64,000 bases of DNA from Pseudonocardia ammonioxydans (GTDB lineage: Bacteria > Actinomycetota > Actinomycetes > Mycobacteriales > Pseudonocardiaceae). Shown piece by piece: positions 20,201-25,860 of this stretch. The position numbers and the translations under genes are program-made. Within the stretch, counting starts at the first letter, position 1, and the number at the start of each line of letters is the position of its first letter. Below the pieces are notes generated by a model, which was given only the letters and a program-made list of their open reading frames with translations, had not been told where the DNA came from and made no database searches. The stretch is taken from contig NZ_FOUY01000002.1 in assembly GCF_900115005.1 (NCBI RefSeq), positions 124,001-188,000 on the forward strand, written 5' to 3'.

Positions 20201-22526
20201 ACCGCAGGTCGGGCACCCCGGTCACGCGCAGTGCGTCCGGACGCCCGTCGGCCAGCGCACCACGGATCGCGCCGGCCAGACCGTGTGCGCTCGAGCCCGC
20301 CCCCGCCCAGCTGAGCCGTACCGGTTCGGGCCCGGGAGCCCCGCCGGCCCCGGATGCACCGGAACGGCGCAGCACGACGTCGTAGCGGTAGCGCGACAGC
20401 TCGTCGTGGGCGGTGGCGCGCTTGATCCGGATCAGGGCGCCGTCGAACCCGTCGAGCCCCGCGTACCCGTCGAGCCCGGTGAAGAAGTCCGGGTGGCAGA
20501 GCAGCTCGCCCTCCCAGGCCACCGCACCGTCGAGCGCCCGGCGCAGCTCGGCCGGGTCCGCCGCCGGCGAGCGGGTGGCGACGACCCCGGCCCGGAAGGT
20601 CCGCAGCAGCCCGGCGTGCCGGACGTCCCCGACGAAGATCGCCCCGCCGGGTGCGAGCAGCCCGGCGGACCGCTGCAGCACATCGAGCAGGTACTCCGGC
20701 CCGGGGAAGTACTGCGCCACCGAGTTGATCACGATCGTGTCGAACGGCCCGGCCAGGTCGTCGAGCTCGTGGGCGGCGCGGGCGTGCAGCTCGACCCGCT
20801 CCTGCAGCTCGGGGCGCCCGTCGACCCAGCGGCCGAGTGCGGCGACGGCCTCGGCGGAGACGTCGGTACCGACGTAGCGCGGGCAGCCCGCGGCGAGCTC
20901 GGCCAGCAACAGCCCGTTGCCGACGCCCAGCTCCAGCACCCGGCCGGGGCCGAGCTCGCGGATCCGCTCGACGGTCGCGTCGCGCCAGGCCCGCATGTCC
21001 GCCCGCGGGATGGCGGTGCCGTCGTAGGTCGAGTTCCAGCCCGCGAAGCCGCCCTCGTAGCCGGTCGGGTCGCCGTCCTCGGCGGAGGTGGCCGCGTAGA
21101 GCAGCTCGTGGACGTCCTTCCAGTTCGACACCCGCTCCGCGGCGTCGGTGCCACCGGTGGCCGGCACGACCCAGGCGGCCAGCCGCCGGTCACCCGGCGC
21201 CGGCTCGTGCAGCCCGGCGACGGCGTCGGCGACGTGCGGGTGCGCCCGCAGCACCGACTCGATCTCGCCCGGCTCGATCCGGTAGCCGCGCACCTTCAGC
21301 TGGTCGTCGGCCCGGCCGAGGAACTCGAGCTCGCCGTCCGGGTCCCGGCGGACCAGGTCACCGGTGCGGTAGAGCCGCTCCCCCGGCCCGCCGAACGGGT
21401 CGGCGACGAACCGCTCGGCGGTCAGGCCGGGCCGGTTCAGGTAGCCGCGGGCGAGCCCGGGGCCGCCGAGGTAGAGCTCGCCCTCGTCCGCGGGCGCCAG
21501 GTCCGGGCCCAGCACGTGCACGGTCGTCTGCGGGTCCGGGACGCCGATCGGCACGGTCGGCCCGGTCCGCGCCGGGTCGCACTCGCCCAGCGTGGAGTTG
21601 ACCGTCGCCTCGGTCGGGCCGTAGGCGTTGACCATCCGCCGGTCCCGGCCCCAGCGCGCGACCAGCTCCGGCGACACGCGCTCGGTGCCGGCGAGCAGGG
21701 TCGCGCGCGGCAGGTCGACGTCCGGGGGCAGCGCGGCGAGCAGGGCGGGCGGCAGCGCCATCACCGTCACCGCGTGCTCGCGGGCGTAGCCGGCCAGCTC
21801 CGGGCCGGGCAGCCGCAGCTCCGCGGGCACGACGACCAGCCGCCCGCCGGACAGCAGCGCCATGCACAGTTCCCAGAACGCGACGTCGAAGCCGGTCGAG
21901 GCGAACCCGAGGACACGGTCGTCGGGCCCGACCCCGAGCCGGTGGGACTGCGTCGCCACCAGCTGCGCGACGCCCGAGTGCGTCACCACGACGCCCTTGG
22001 GCCGCCCGGTGGAACCCGAGGTGTGGATGACGTAGGCGGCGGAGCGGACGTCGAGCTCCACCGCGGACGCGGGCGCGGCCGCGGCGATCGCGCCGGCGTC
22101 GTCGTCGAGCAGCACCGCAGGCGTCCCGGCCGGGAGCGGCAGCTGCGCGGCGGTCTCCCGGGTGCCGAGCAGCACGGCCGGGCGGGCGTCGTCGACCACC
22201 AGCTCCGTGCGGGACGGCGGCTGGTCCGGGTCGAGCGGCAGGTACGCCGCCCCGGCCCGCAGGATCGCGACCTGGGCGACGACCAGGTCGACTCCGCGCG
22301 GGACGGCCAGCGCGACCAGCGTCTCCGGGCCCGCGCCCCGCTCGACGAGCACCGTGGCCAGCCGGGCAGACCGGTCGTCCAGCTCGGCGTAGGTGAGCCG
22401 CTGGGCACGGCACTCGACCGCGACCGCGTCCGGGGTCGCGGCGACCCACCCGGCGAACAGTTCCGGCCAGGTCGCCGGCGCCTCCTCGGGGCGGGGGCCG
22501 GACGGGGACGACAGCGTGCGGGTCAC
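8220..22526 (-). CDS. Four-module siderophore NRPS (A-MT-T, C-A-T, C-A-T, C-A-T-C)
   Basis: 4,768 residues, start GTG 22526 with AGGAG about 10 bases upstream. Domain order by residue: A1 (about 20-900, methyltransferase inserted at 465-730 with SAM motif VLELGVGNG), T1 (LGGDS, 950); C1 (1025-1510, H1195), A2 (to 2045), T2 (LGGDS, 2100); C2 (2175-2610), A3 (to 3125), T3 (LGGHS, 3180); C3 (3240-3680, HHIATDEW at 3367), A4 (to 4170), T4 (LGCHS, 4225); terminal C4 (4288-4768). No thioesterase or epimerase domain is seen. Ten-residue codes aligned by eye to GrsA: A1 DVWALGAVNK; A2 DVWHFSLVDK (close to the serine code); A3 DMENLGLINK (the code reported for hydroxyornithine in coelichelin); A4 DVFALGCVNK. 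The predicted order is acetyl-hydroxyornithine (perhaps N-methylated), Ser, hydroxyornithine, acetyl-hydroxyornithine. Oddities: C2 has HRHLLIWDG, C4 has HYLGVDE in place of HHxxxDG, and four repeat-encoded tracts lie inside domains. Confidence 0.93.
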   Translation of the reverse strand: MTRTLSSPSGPRPEEAPATWPELFAGWVAATPDAVAVECRAQRLTYAELDDRSARLATVLVERGAGPETLVALAVPRGVDLVVAQVAILRAGAAYLPLDPDQPPSRTELVVDDARPAVLLGTRETAAQLPLPAGTPAVLLDDDAGAIAAAAPASAVELDVRSAAYVIHTSGSTGRPKGVVVTHSGVAQLVATQSHRLGVGPDDRVLGFASTGFDVAFWELCMALLSGGRLVVVPAELRLPGPELAGYAREHAVTVMALPPALLAALPPDVDLPRATLLAGTERVSPELVARWGRDRRMVNAYGPTEATVNSTLGECDPARTGPTVPIGVPDPQTTVHVLGPDLAPADEGELYLGGPGLARGYLNRPGLTAERFVADPFGGPGERLYRTGDLVRRDPDGELEFLGRADDQLKVRGYRIEPGEIESVLRAHPHVADAVAGLHEPAPGDRRLAAWVVPATGGTDAAERVSNWKDVHELLYAATSAEDGDPTGYEGGFAGWNSTYDGTAIPRADMRAWRDATVERIRELGPGRVLELGVGNGLLLAELAAGCPRYVGTDVSAEAVAALGRWVDGRPELQERVELHARAAHELDDLAGPFDTIVINSVAQYFPGPEYLLDVLQRSAGLLAPGGAIFVGDVRHAGLLRTFRAGVVATRSPAADPAELRRALDGAVAWEGELLCHPDFFTGLDGYAGLDGFDGALIRIKRATAHDELSRYRYDVVLRRSGASGAGGAPGPEPVRLSWAGAGSSAHGLAGAIRGALADGRPDALRVTGVPDLRSAGDRAARARIDGEPEPEAGADPEELLRLGESLGYTAAGTWGSEPTVELLFTRPGAGSEPAAAQEAVYRPTGAAELVHRPAPFRDVDVLVGTLREHLRDRLPDWMVPAAVVPVPSIPVLASGKTDRAALPAPDLSAQVRGTRPGTPREELLCTLVSEVLGVPGIGTDDDFFALGGDSVLSIRLVVRAREAGLTITPRQVFTHRTVQELAEVVGTRTVHTGTDCSSSVTEPDDEAHAALEVPGGIAFTGPVSPLQEGFFFHAALDPSDTSYVVQEVLDLPSDVDSDALRAAVQDLLDRHPQLRAGFAQRADGRVVQAVAARVELPWSEHHVDAAGTAGGSADGSIDGGSTDSGSADGSSADGSSTAGGSAAGGSAAAGTDGGAAVLDAERARPFDLARPPLLRAALLHDHGRARLALTFQHAVLDGWSVAVLVGELQQAYAERSRGRTPADDGRTQQAEARLRAWFDHLAALDTGPARAEAREVWDAELAGAEPVRLLDSLPGPALPGTAQSDAALSDTALSGTELPAPVPRPHARRTLTLDAEATGALDRAARAQGVTPSTLLHAAWALTVGALTGNCDVLVGSTVSGRDAAVDGIAEAVGLFVNTVPVRLRWAPGEPLSVPLRRMQEGRTAVLDHPQVRLADLQRDRGELFDSIVVVENFPAAAEGVVGDVEVRDAVHYPLALVVGTGAETTVVLKHDLDRVDVETAALVLELFGATVHALVHEPARATGSLPLRAGAEPAAGPVRPLDTRTLPERITAGLARDPGRTVVVAPDGELAAAELDRRSAALAGALRERGAGPGTVVGVAVPRSCALMVALTGVLRSGAAYLPLDPEHPPERLSFVAADAGVDLVVVAAQGGPAEGASPQDVPLPGLPGVTRIPVEEAAAGPVPAELPHPDPDDAAYLIYTSGSTGRPKGVVVSHRAVGNRLDWMQDAYPLGADDRVLQKTPAGFDVSVWEFFWALAEGATVVLARPGGHRDPEYLAATVRDERITTLHFVPSMLEGFLAAEQVTADAGWARSLRRVFCSGEALPAAAARDWHALTGVPLHNLYGPTEAAVDVTAHAVAASPVADGADGPGSGAGGTVPIGTPVWNTRTHVLDACLRPVPDGVPGELYLAGVQLARGYHARPDLTADRFVADPFGGPGERLYRTGDVVRRTGAAIEYLGRDDGQVKIRGQRIELGEIEAALGALDGVARAAVVIRRDGPAPTLVGYVVPRAGGVEGCGVEGCGVEGCGVEGSALREALAARLPEAMVPAAVVVLDDLPLTPNGKLDRAALPAPGATGSGASRAPATHAERVLCAAFAEVLQRDTVSADDDFLALGGDSITSIAVSSRARRAGLDVGPADVLAGRTPAAVAGRAGEAAAPIPPLPEPDAATWDRVRAVAGSGVAEIWPLSPLQEGLYFHATLDGAEHDVYTVQETVDLDHELDLDRFRDAVATLMAHHPALCAGFTADGLDGPVQFVLSDPAPPVEVVELGVAGADVDTERERATAADRATPLDPAAPPLFRVTVLRGGGRDRVLIHRHLLIWDGWSAWLVLRGLFDTYAGDTPPEPGGSYRDLLAWLAARDPEPGREAWRTALAGLQEPTLAGPPPGTARHEVTETHSELDAATSARLRELARERGVTPSTVLTTAWALALAAGTGRTDVVFGTSVAGRPSAVPDVENVVGLFLNTVPARVVLQPAESGADLLTRVQDERLALLPHETVGLGEIQRLSGHRTLFDTLFVYRPEGGAERIADLGARHGVTALHNVDATHYPLTFIVTPGERFRITLSHTVGDDEAAAWIGRVERAVTALLDGPGDPVAGQDLRSEAERAAVERYRDGDPVDLAGDTIADLLAERAAVAADDLALVSHSTRLSYAELDAAVNRTARLLLARGAGPETVVALGLPRSAETVIALFAVLRTGAAYLPLELDHPAARLVETMRDAGPVALLTTSDVAPTLDGAGVATVVLDAPAVTAERSALDPGPLTDDELGGFARSNPRRLDLPAYVIYTSGSTGRPKGVVTPYRGLTNMQINHRREIFDPVVADVRARRGPHARLRVAHTVSFAFDMSWEELLWLVEGHEVHVADEELRRDAERLVAYCDEHAVDVVNVTPTYAAALLDAGLLAQRPMPLVLLGGEAVSDAVWTALREADGVLGYNLYGPTEYTINTLGAGTEDSATPTVGRPITNTTAHVLDAWLRPVPDGVPGELYIAGDGLARGYLGRYGLTAERFVADPHRPGGRMYRTGDLVRRRIGEGGRGVLDFLGRTDDQVKIRGHRVEPGEVAAVLDAHPAVARAAVVADRSGPGGIARLVGYVVAAAAASAAVHPEPGADLPRVLRDDLRERLPDHLVPAAIVVVEDLPLTVNGKLDTGGLPAPDLAPAGQGRPPATPAEETLCGLFAQVLELPRVGPEDDFFDLGGHSLLATRLLTRARTALGTDLVLRDLFAAPTPELLAARAGVAAPSTDRPELVARPDRGDLLPLSGAQARLWLVSREGASAAYNYPLILRLSGELDTGALGAALDDVVTRHEALRTVIVEPGPRQRILPAARVPFTVAEPATPEELAALVAAELERPFDLAREIPIRATVVPVSGFRGQDRDNHSLLLMLHHIATDEWSDRPLLDDLATAYTARLEGRAPGWAPLPVQYGDHTLWQAELLGDPADPGSLAARRLDWWEATLAGAPDELELPADRPRPPRPTHAGGLVEHPLPDDVRTGLHALGRTHGASPFLVLHAAVVALLTRLGAGTDLPLGAPVTGRADERLEDLVGFFVDTVVLRTDTSGDPTPAELVARVRDADLAAFAHADVPHQAVVERVNPPREPGRNPLFQVMVAHHARTADTLPALPGVTVTEEPVEARTAKFDLVFSFAETTGDDAGLALHLEYSAERFDRATAASIAERFAAVAAAFATEPEVPLGRIDVLGPAGRAALAESAGDRDGGGAFAGPLSDVVSRHATADPDAIAVTDADGDLSYAELDGRAAAVAAHLAASGIGRRDVVAVAVGRDAGLAATVLGLWRLGAVWLPVDPAHPAERLTHLLTDSGAVALVATDAVAGRIPAVPGLPRLAPDGAPGESVPEPVALGPDDPAYLIYTSGSTGRPKGVLVPHDGIGVLTATAAGRFGLDAGSRVLQFASPGFDVVVFELAMALGSGGRLVVAPEEVRTAGPELPAFLARHGVTHAAIPPALLGALPAGTELPSGMHVLVGTEAVPADLVQRWAGRVALVVCYGLTEASVNSTLWRAEPLPDGRVPIGSPDPGTVVQILDERLAPVPDGVAGEMYVGGRGLALGYPGRAATTAERFVADPAGPPGARLYRTGDRVRRRDGLLEFLGRTDDQLKIRGHRVEPGEVAAVVSAHPAVRQAVVAARGDLLVAYVVPEPGGAPEPAGLRAHAAERLPAALVPGAVVVLDGPLPLTPNGKIDHRALDRLPLPGTGSGGPVTAAQRELAGLVGEVLGAADVGPDDDFFALGCHSMAAMRLIGRVRARFGADLSVRDVFDAPTVAALADLLARRPTDRPELVAGPPADPRGEPLAPAQVWRWARHRVDPRPDHALVLRPAEPYDTAALAAAVDDVVARHEPLRSVFTGPGPSADTSSAEGLRLVRDHGPGLVESTRPAAELAREPFDLTVEPPFRALLAAGGELVLVLHYLGVDEWSVVPLLRDLAAAYAARRQGRTPEFTPLPVTATDHARWARALAGVADDPGSAGPDTAESPGTAGSPGSAGGSGTADDPATADGSGSAGGSATAGESGTAGGSGTADGSGSAGGSGTAGGSGPEPDGRHARAVAYWQAALTGVPAPVDPPAPGTVPVAAETVVTELDPALRAEVEALARRERAGLFTVVQSALAVVLARRGAAVPVPTASFVAGRTEPALTDLVGSVADVAILPVRPGPRGVDAELLRTTRADDLAGYDHVSIGLAAVARAVWDADPARVRPTVLLVPHEDTGLADEQRVLGTLDALDTGGATADLTVSVAEPEGDGSIVLELTHRLDAWTGDEARALAGELVEELRAAVRR
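8943..9176 (-). repeat. About 13 tandem 18-bp units inside the terminal condensation domain of the NRPS
   Basis: Direct repeat with consensus near gccggacccgcccgcgct. Each unit encodes a hexapeptide of the kind GSGTAG or GSATAD, making a run of about 75 Gly/Ser/Thr/Ala residues between LAGVADD and GPEPDG. The period is a multiple of three, so the frame is kept. It lies between the HYLGVDE motif and the second half of the domain. Confidence 0.9.
16486..16545 (-). repeat. Four tandem 15-bp units inside the A2 domain of the NRPS
   Basis: Near-identical units ccctcgacaccgcag (one has an A for G) encode GVEGC-type pentapeptides, so three cysteines appear in a loop of the C-terminal subdomain of A2, before A10. 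The near identity suggests recent expansion. Confidence 0.92.
18634..18708 (-). repeat. Four to five tandem 15-bp units inside the first condensation domain of the NRPS
   Basis: Units resembling gtgtcggacagggca encode pentapeptides of the type LSDTA and LPGTA between the HxxxDG half of C1 and its second half. In frame, moderately diverged. Confidence 0.8.
19053..19215 (-). repeat. Gly/Ser-coding tandem repeat in the first condensation domain of the NRPS
   Basis: A run of roughly 15-bp units (for example cgctgctcccgtcgg) encoding about 50 residues rich in Gly, Ser, Asp, Ala and Thr, inserted between the HHVDAAG stretch and AAVLDAERARPFDLARP. It sits in the first lobe of C1, before the catalytic His. 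Confidence 0.85.
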
Positions 22527-22592
22527 GACGGGGGTCTCCTGTGGGGACGAGGTCGGTACGGGCGACGGGGCCGCCGGGTCGCGGGCGTGGGC

Positions 22593-22805
22593 TCAGGAGC
22601 CGGTGCGTTCCCGCAGGCTGCGCGGGCGCAGGTCGGTCCAGTGCGTCTCCACGTGCTCCAGGCACGCCGCCTTGTCGGCCGGGCCGTGCTCGACCGTCCA
22701 GCCGGCCGGGACCTCGGCGAACGCCGGCCACAGCGAGTACTGGCCCTCGTCGTTCACCAGTGCGTAGAAGGTGCCGTCGGGGTCGTCGAACGGATTGGTG
22801 GACAT
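22593..22805 (-). CDS. MbtH-like protein
   Basis: 70-residue chaperone-like partner that binds NRPS adenylation domains and is often needed for their solubility or activity. The family pattern is complete: NPFDDPDG at the start, [11 protein letters not shown] with the conserved SLWP, VPAGW, then [11 protein letters not shown] near the end, including the conserved tryptophans that grip the A domain. ATG 22805. It lies 66 bp before the NRPS start and 44 bp after the monooxygenase stop, in the same direction, so it is part of one operon and presumably serves this NRPS. Confidence 0.96.
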   Translation of the reverse strand: MSTNPFDDPDGTFYALVNDEGQYSLWPAFAEVPAGWTVEHGPADKAACLEHVETHWTDLRPRSLRERTGS

Positions 22806-22849
22806 GGCTCTCCCTCGGGGCGTGCTCGGTGCGTTCGGGACGGGCGGGG

Positions 22850-24235
22850 TCAGACGGTGGCCGTGGCCGGGACGGTGGCCGGGGACGGCGCCCCGGTCAG
22901 CGACGCGACGATCTCCCCGGAGCGCACGGCGATGTTCGACAGCAGGGTCGAGGTGATGCCGTGCGTGTGCTCGGTCGGCCCCTGCAGGTAGATGCCGGCG
23001 CGTACCCGGCTGCCGTCGGCGAGCGGGCCGGTGCCGACCCGGTAGTCGCGTCGGACGTCGAGTCGGCCCTGGCCGTCGCGTCCGCAGGCGACGTCGAGCC
23101 CGTCGCCGAGCAGCGGCAGCGGGTCGGTCGTGCGGTAGCCCGTGGCGTAGACGACGGCGTCGGCGGTGATGACCTCGCGGGAGCCGTCGATCAGCGACTC
23201 GACGGCCAGCTCCACCCGGTTGCCGGCGTCGACGACGTCGGCCACCCGGGACACGTTGCGGAACCGCAGGCGCTCGGTGCCGGCGACCCGCTCGTGGTAG
23301 TGCGTCCGGTACAGCTCCTCGATCAGCTCCGGGTCGACGACCGAGTAGTTGGTGTTGGCGTGGTAGCCGAGGATCCGCTCCTTGACCTCGTCCGGGGCGG
23401 TGAAGAAGTCGTCCACCGCGGCCGGGTCGAAGATCCGGTTGGCGAACGAGGTGTCGTCGGCCGGGCTGTAGCCGTACCGGGCGAACACCGCGTGCACCTC
23501 GGCCGTGGGGAACGTGCGGTGCAGGTGCGCGACGGTCTCCGCGGCGCTCTGCCCGGCGCCCACGACGGCGAACCGGGCGGGTGCGGTGCCCTCCAGCTCG
23601 CGGGTGCGGAACAGCAGGTCACGGTTGTGCCAGATGCGGCCGCCGAGCGCGACGCCGTCGGGCAGGGCCGGCGTGAGCCCGCAGGCCAGGACGACGTTGC
23701 GGGCACGCAGCCGCTCGATCCGGTCCCCGGCGCGGACGACGACGTCGACCGCCTCGACCGTGCCGTCGTCCCCGGGCACCGCGGTGATCTCGACGACCTC
23801 GCGGCCGTAGTCCACACCGATGTTGCCGCCGGCCGCGGCCCCGGTCTCCACGACCCGCCCGGCGGCCCACTCGAGGTAGTCGTGGAACTCGCGACGGGTC
23901 GGGAAACTGGAGCCGTAGTTGATGAAGTCGGCGAGCCGGTCCCGGTCGTGCAGGTAGGACAGGAAGGAGAACCCGCTGGTCGGGTTGCGCAGCGTGACCA
24001 GGTCCTTGAGGTAGGAGACCTGCATCGTGGCGTCCTCGAGCAGCATCCCGCGGTGCCAGCCGAACCGCTCCTGGCGTTCGACGAACCGCGCCGTCATCCT
24101 GTGCGACGCGGGCACGGACGCGTTGTGCTCGAGGAGCGCGATCGCGACGCCGAGGTTGGACGGCCCGAACCCGACTCCCACCACGTCGAGGATCTCCTCA
24201 CCGGAGCGGGGGTGCACGTTCGCGGGAATGGCCAT
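22850..24235 (-). CDS. L-ornithine N5-monooxygenase (PvdA/SidA/CchB-type)
   Basis: 461-residue flavin- and NADPH-dependent enzyme that hydroxylates the side-chain nitrogen of ornithine, the first committed step of hydroxamate siderophores. Start ATG 24235 (AAAGGA five bases upstream) gives the normal N-terminus; the frame is open further left but without family sequence. Seen: FAD-binding [12 protein letters not shown] near residue 20; the substrate-binding region after [22 protein letters not shown]; the NADPH motif [15 protein letters not shown] in the middle; and the C-terminal [13 protein letters not shown] pattern. These match the class B N-hydroxylases; substrate choice (ornithine over lysine) is inferred from the A3 code of the NRPS and family context. 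First gene of the operon, directly behind an iron-box-like sequence, so iron repression is expected. Confidence 0.93.
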   Translation of the reverse strand: MAIPANVHPRSGEEILDVVGVGFGPSNLGVAIALLEHNASVPASHRMTARFVERQERFGWHRGMLLEDATMQVSYLKDLVTLRNPTSGFSFLSYLHDRDRLADFINYGSSFPTRREFHDYLEWAAGRVVETGAAAGGNIGVDYGREVVEITAVPGDDGTVEAVDVVVRAGDRIERLRARNVVLACGLTPALPDGVALGGRIWHNRDLLFRTRELEGTAPARFAVVGAGQSAAETVAHLHRTFPTAEVHAVFARYGYSPADDTSFANRIFDPAAVDDFFTAPDEVKERILGYHANTNYSVVDPELIEELYRTHYHERVAGTERLRFRNVSRVADVVDAGNRVELAVESLIDGSREVITADAVVYATGYRTTDPLPLLGDGLDVACGRDGQGRLDVRRDYRVGTGPLADGSRVRAGIYLQGPTEHTHGITSTLLSNIAVRSGEIVASLTGAPSPATVPATATV

Positions 24236-24263
24236 CACAGTCCTTTCGTTGCATCGGCACGCC

Positions 24264-24282
24264 TCAGCTAAGGCGAGGCTAA
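24264..24282 (-). promoter_or_regulatory. DtxR/IdeR-type iron box of the siderophore operon
   Basis: TCAGCTAAGGCGAGGCTAA matches the 19-bp IdeR/DmdR consensus (TTAGGTTAGSCTAACCTAA) at about 14 positions, counting W positions as A or T. It lies 29-47 bp before the ATG of the ornithine monooxygenase, where a repressor would block RNA polymerase when iron is plentiful. One half is clearly weaker than the other. Confidence 0.65.
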
Positions 24283-24464
24283 CTGCAACACGGGAGCGCA
24301 CGTCCCGCCTAGGGGGTGATCTCCATGCGCCTCCGCACACACCTCGTCACTCCTGGTCAGGGCCACCGCATGTAGTTGGTGTCACCCTTACGGCCTACAG
24401 CTCGGGTGGCTTGCGACACCGCCGTACGGGCGTGTGCTGAATCGCATTCGCGGTTCGCCGCAGC

Positions 24465-25232
24465 TCACGGGAGGGTCAGCACCACCGGCCCGTCCTCGGT
24501 GACGGCGACGGTGTGCTCCACGTGCGCCGCGCGGGACCCGTCGGCGGTCCGCAACGTCCAGCCGTCGGGGTCGGGCCGGTACCCGTCGCACCCGCCGGCC
24601 AGGAACATCGGCTCGATCGCCAGCACCAGGCCCGGGCGCAGCACCATCCCCCGGCCCGGCCGGCCCTCGTTCGGCACCGACGGTGGCTCGTGCATCGCGC
24701 GGCCGATGCCGTGCCCGCCGTGGTCGGCGAGGATCCCGTGACCGGCCGTCCGTCCGACCCGGCCGATCGCGGCCGCGACGTCCCCGATCCGCGCCCCGGG
24801 CCGGGCGGCGGCGATCCCGGCCTCGAGCGCCGCGGTGGTGGTCCCGATCAGTGCCCGGTCCGCCGGGTCGGCGGTGCCCACGACGAAGCTGATCGCGGCG
24901 TCGCTGCACCAGCCGTCCAGGTCCGTCCCGCAGTCGACGCTGACCAGGTCCCCGTCGGCGAGCGGCCGGGTGCCCGGGATCCCGTGTACGACGGCGTCGT
25001 TGACGCTGATGCAGGTCACCCCCGGGAAGGGACCGGTACCGGGGGTCGGCCGGTAGCCGAGGAAGAGCGCGCGGCCGCCCGCGTCGGCGACGACCTTCGC
25101 GGCGATCTCGTCGAGGTCGACGGGCCGCGCCCCGGGCACCGCCGCCTCGCGCACGGCGGCCAGTGCCTGCGCGGTGACCCGCCCGGACGCGCGCATCGCC
25201 GCGATCCCCGCGGCCGTCTTCAGTTCGATCAT
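24465..25232 (-). CDS. map: Type I methionine aminopeptidase
   Basis: 255-residue two-metal enzyme that removes the initiator methionine from nascent proteins. The five metal ligands are all visible: two aspartates in VDCGTDLDGWCSD (about D100 and D111), the histidine in HGGHGIGRAMHE, and the glutamates in LAIEPMFL and HVEHTVAV. There is no N-terminal zinc-finger extension, so it is the short bacterial type. It is not in the usual ribosomal-protein context (secY-adk-map), so it is probably a second copy. ATG 25232. It is divergent from the XRE gene across 53 bp that contain a palindrome, which suggests control by that regulator. No ribosome site is obvious, so the transcript may be nearly leaderless. 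Confidence 0.93.
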   Translation of the reverse strand: MIELKTAAGIAAMRASGRVTAQALAAVREAAVPGARPVDLDEIAAKVVADAGGRALFLGYRPTPGTGPFPGVTCISVNDAVVHGIPGTRPLADGDLVSVDCGTDLDGWCSDAAISFVVGTADPADRALIGTTTAALEAGIAAARPGARIGDVAAAIGRVGRTAGHGILADHGGHGIGRAMHEPPSVPNEGRPGRGMVLRPGLVLAIEPMFLAGGCDGYRPDPDGWTLRTADGSRAAHVEHTVAVTEDGPVVLTLP

Positions 25233-25251
25233 GGTTGCCCACCACCGTGTT

Positions 25252-25269
25252 CCGGGATTGTTATCCCGG
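25252..25269. promoter_or_regulatory. Palindromic operator between map and the XRE gene
   Basis: Perfect inverted repeat CCGGGAT-TGTT-ATCCCGG, 7-bp arms and a 4-bp spacer, centred in the 53-bp gap between the divergent starts 25232 and 25286. AT-rich TATTAGTATCA follows toward the XRE gene and could be a -10 region. The geometry is what an autoregulating XRE dimer would bind. Confidence 0.65.
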
Positions 25270-25285
25270 TATTAGTATCACGGTC

Positions 25286-25555
25286 ATGGTGCGCCTGCCG
25301 CTGACCCCCGAGGACCGCGAACGCGGACGACTGCTCGGCACGACGCTGCGCGACGCCCGCGGCGACCGGACCATGACCGAGGTCGCAGCGGCCTCGGGCG
25401 TCCCGGTCGAGACGCTGCGGAAGATCGAGAGCGGCCGGGTGCCGACCCCGGCGTTCTTCACGGTCACCGCGCTCGCGGCCGCGCTCGACCTCCCGCTGGA
25501 GACGTTGCTGCAACGCTGCGCGATCCCCACCGACCGGGCGTCGCGCAGCGCCTGA
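25286..25555 (+). CDS. Small XRE-family helix-turn-helix regulator
   Basis: 89 residues from ATG 25286; an upstream start at 25235 would run through the palindrome and is less likely. The HTH spans about residues 20-70: LRDARGDRTMTEVAAASGVPVETLRKIESGRVPTP, with the typical recognition helix ending in KIESG, then ALAAALDLPLETLL. There is no effector domain, so it is a bare DNA-binding protein of the size seen in antitoxins and autorepressors. It is transcribed away from map and probably controls both genes through the palindrome between them. Its signal is not evident. Confidence 0.85.
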   Translation: MVRLPLTPEDRERGRLLGTTLRDARGDRTMTEVAAASGVPVETLRKIESGRVPTPAFFTVTALAAALDLPLETLLQRCAIPTDRASRSA

Positions 25556-25860
25556 GGTTCACCACTCCCAACCGCGCACGAGGCACACCCCCTTCACCGA
25601 GTCGGTGGCCGCCGCGCCTGGCCGACGGATACCGGGCGATCAGGGTGACCAGGTGGAGTCACCCTGTCGAGTGGAAGCGCGCACGCCCCGCGGCGTCGCG
25701 GCGACGGATCGTCATCACCTGGGATCCCGCTGAGGCGCTCGACGTTCCGGAGGGACCGTTCACCGCCTGTCCCGCCCACCAGAACGATCACTGGCCGGAT
25801 CTGCTGTACCCAGCGGTAACCTGGCCCTTCGATCAGGGTGAGAGACGGGAGGGCGGCGAC
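25556..25860. other. Intergenic region between the XRE gene and the diguanylate cyclase gene
   Basis: 305 bp with no convincing gene. A frame open from 25645 joins the cyclase gene, but its residues look non-coding and a good ribosome site points to GTG 25861. The only structure I see is the inverted repeat at 25641-25666. Confidence 0.5.
25641..25666. promoter_or_regulatory. Inverted repeat upstream of the diguanylate cyclase gene
   Basis: Perfect 9-bp arms CAGGGTGAC and GTCACCCTG with 8 bases between, about 86 bp after the XRE stop and 195 bp before the cyclase start. It could be an operator or a short terminator hairpin; sequence alone does not decide. Confidence 0.45.

Noticed and set aside
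25645..25860. An N-terminal extension of the diguanylate cyclase.
   Set aside because: No family sequence there, while GTG 25861 has a good ribosome site.
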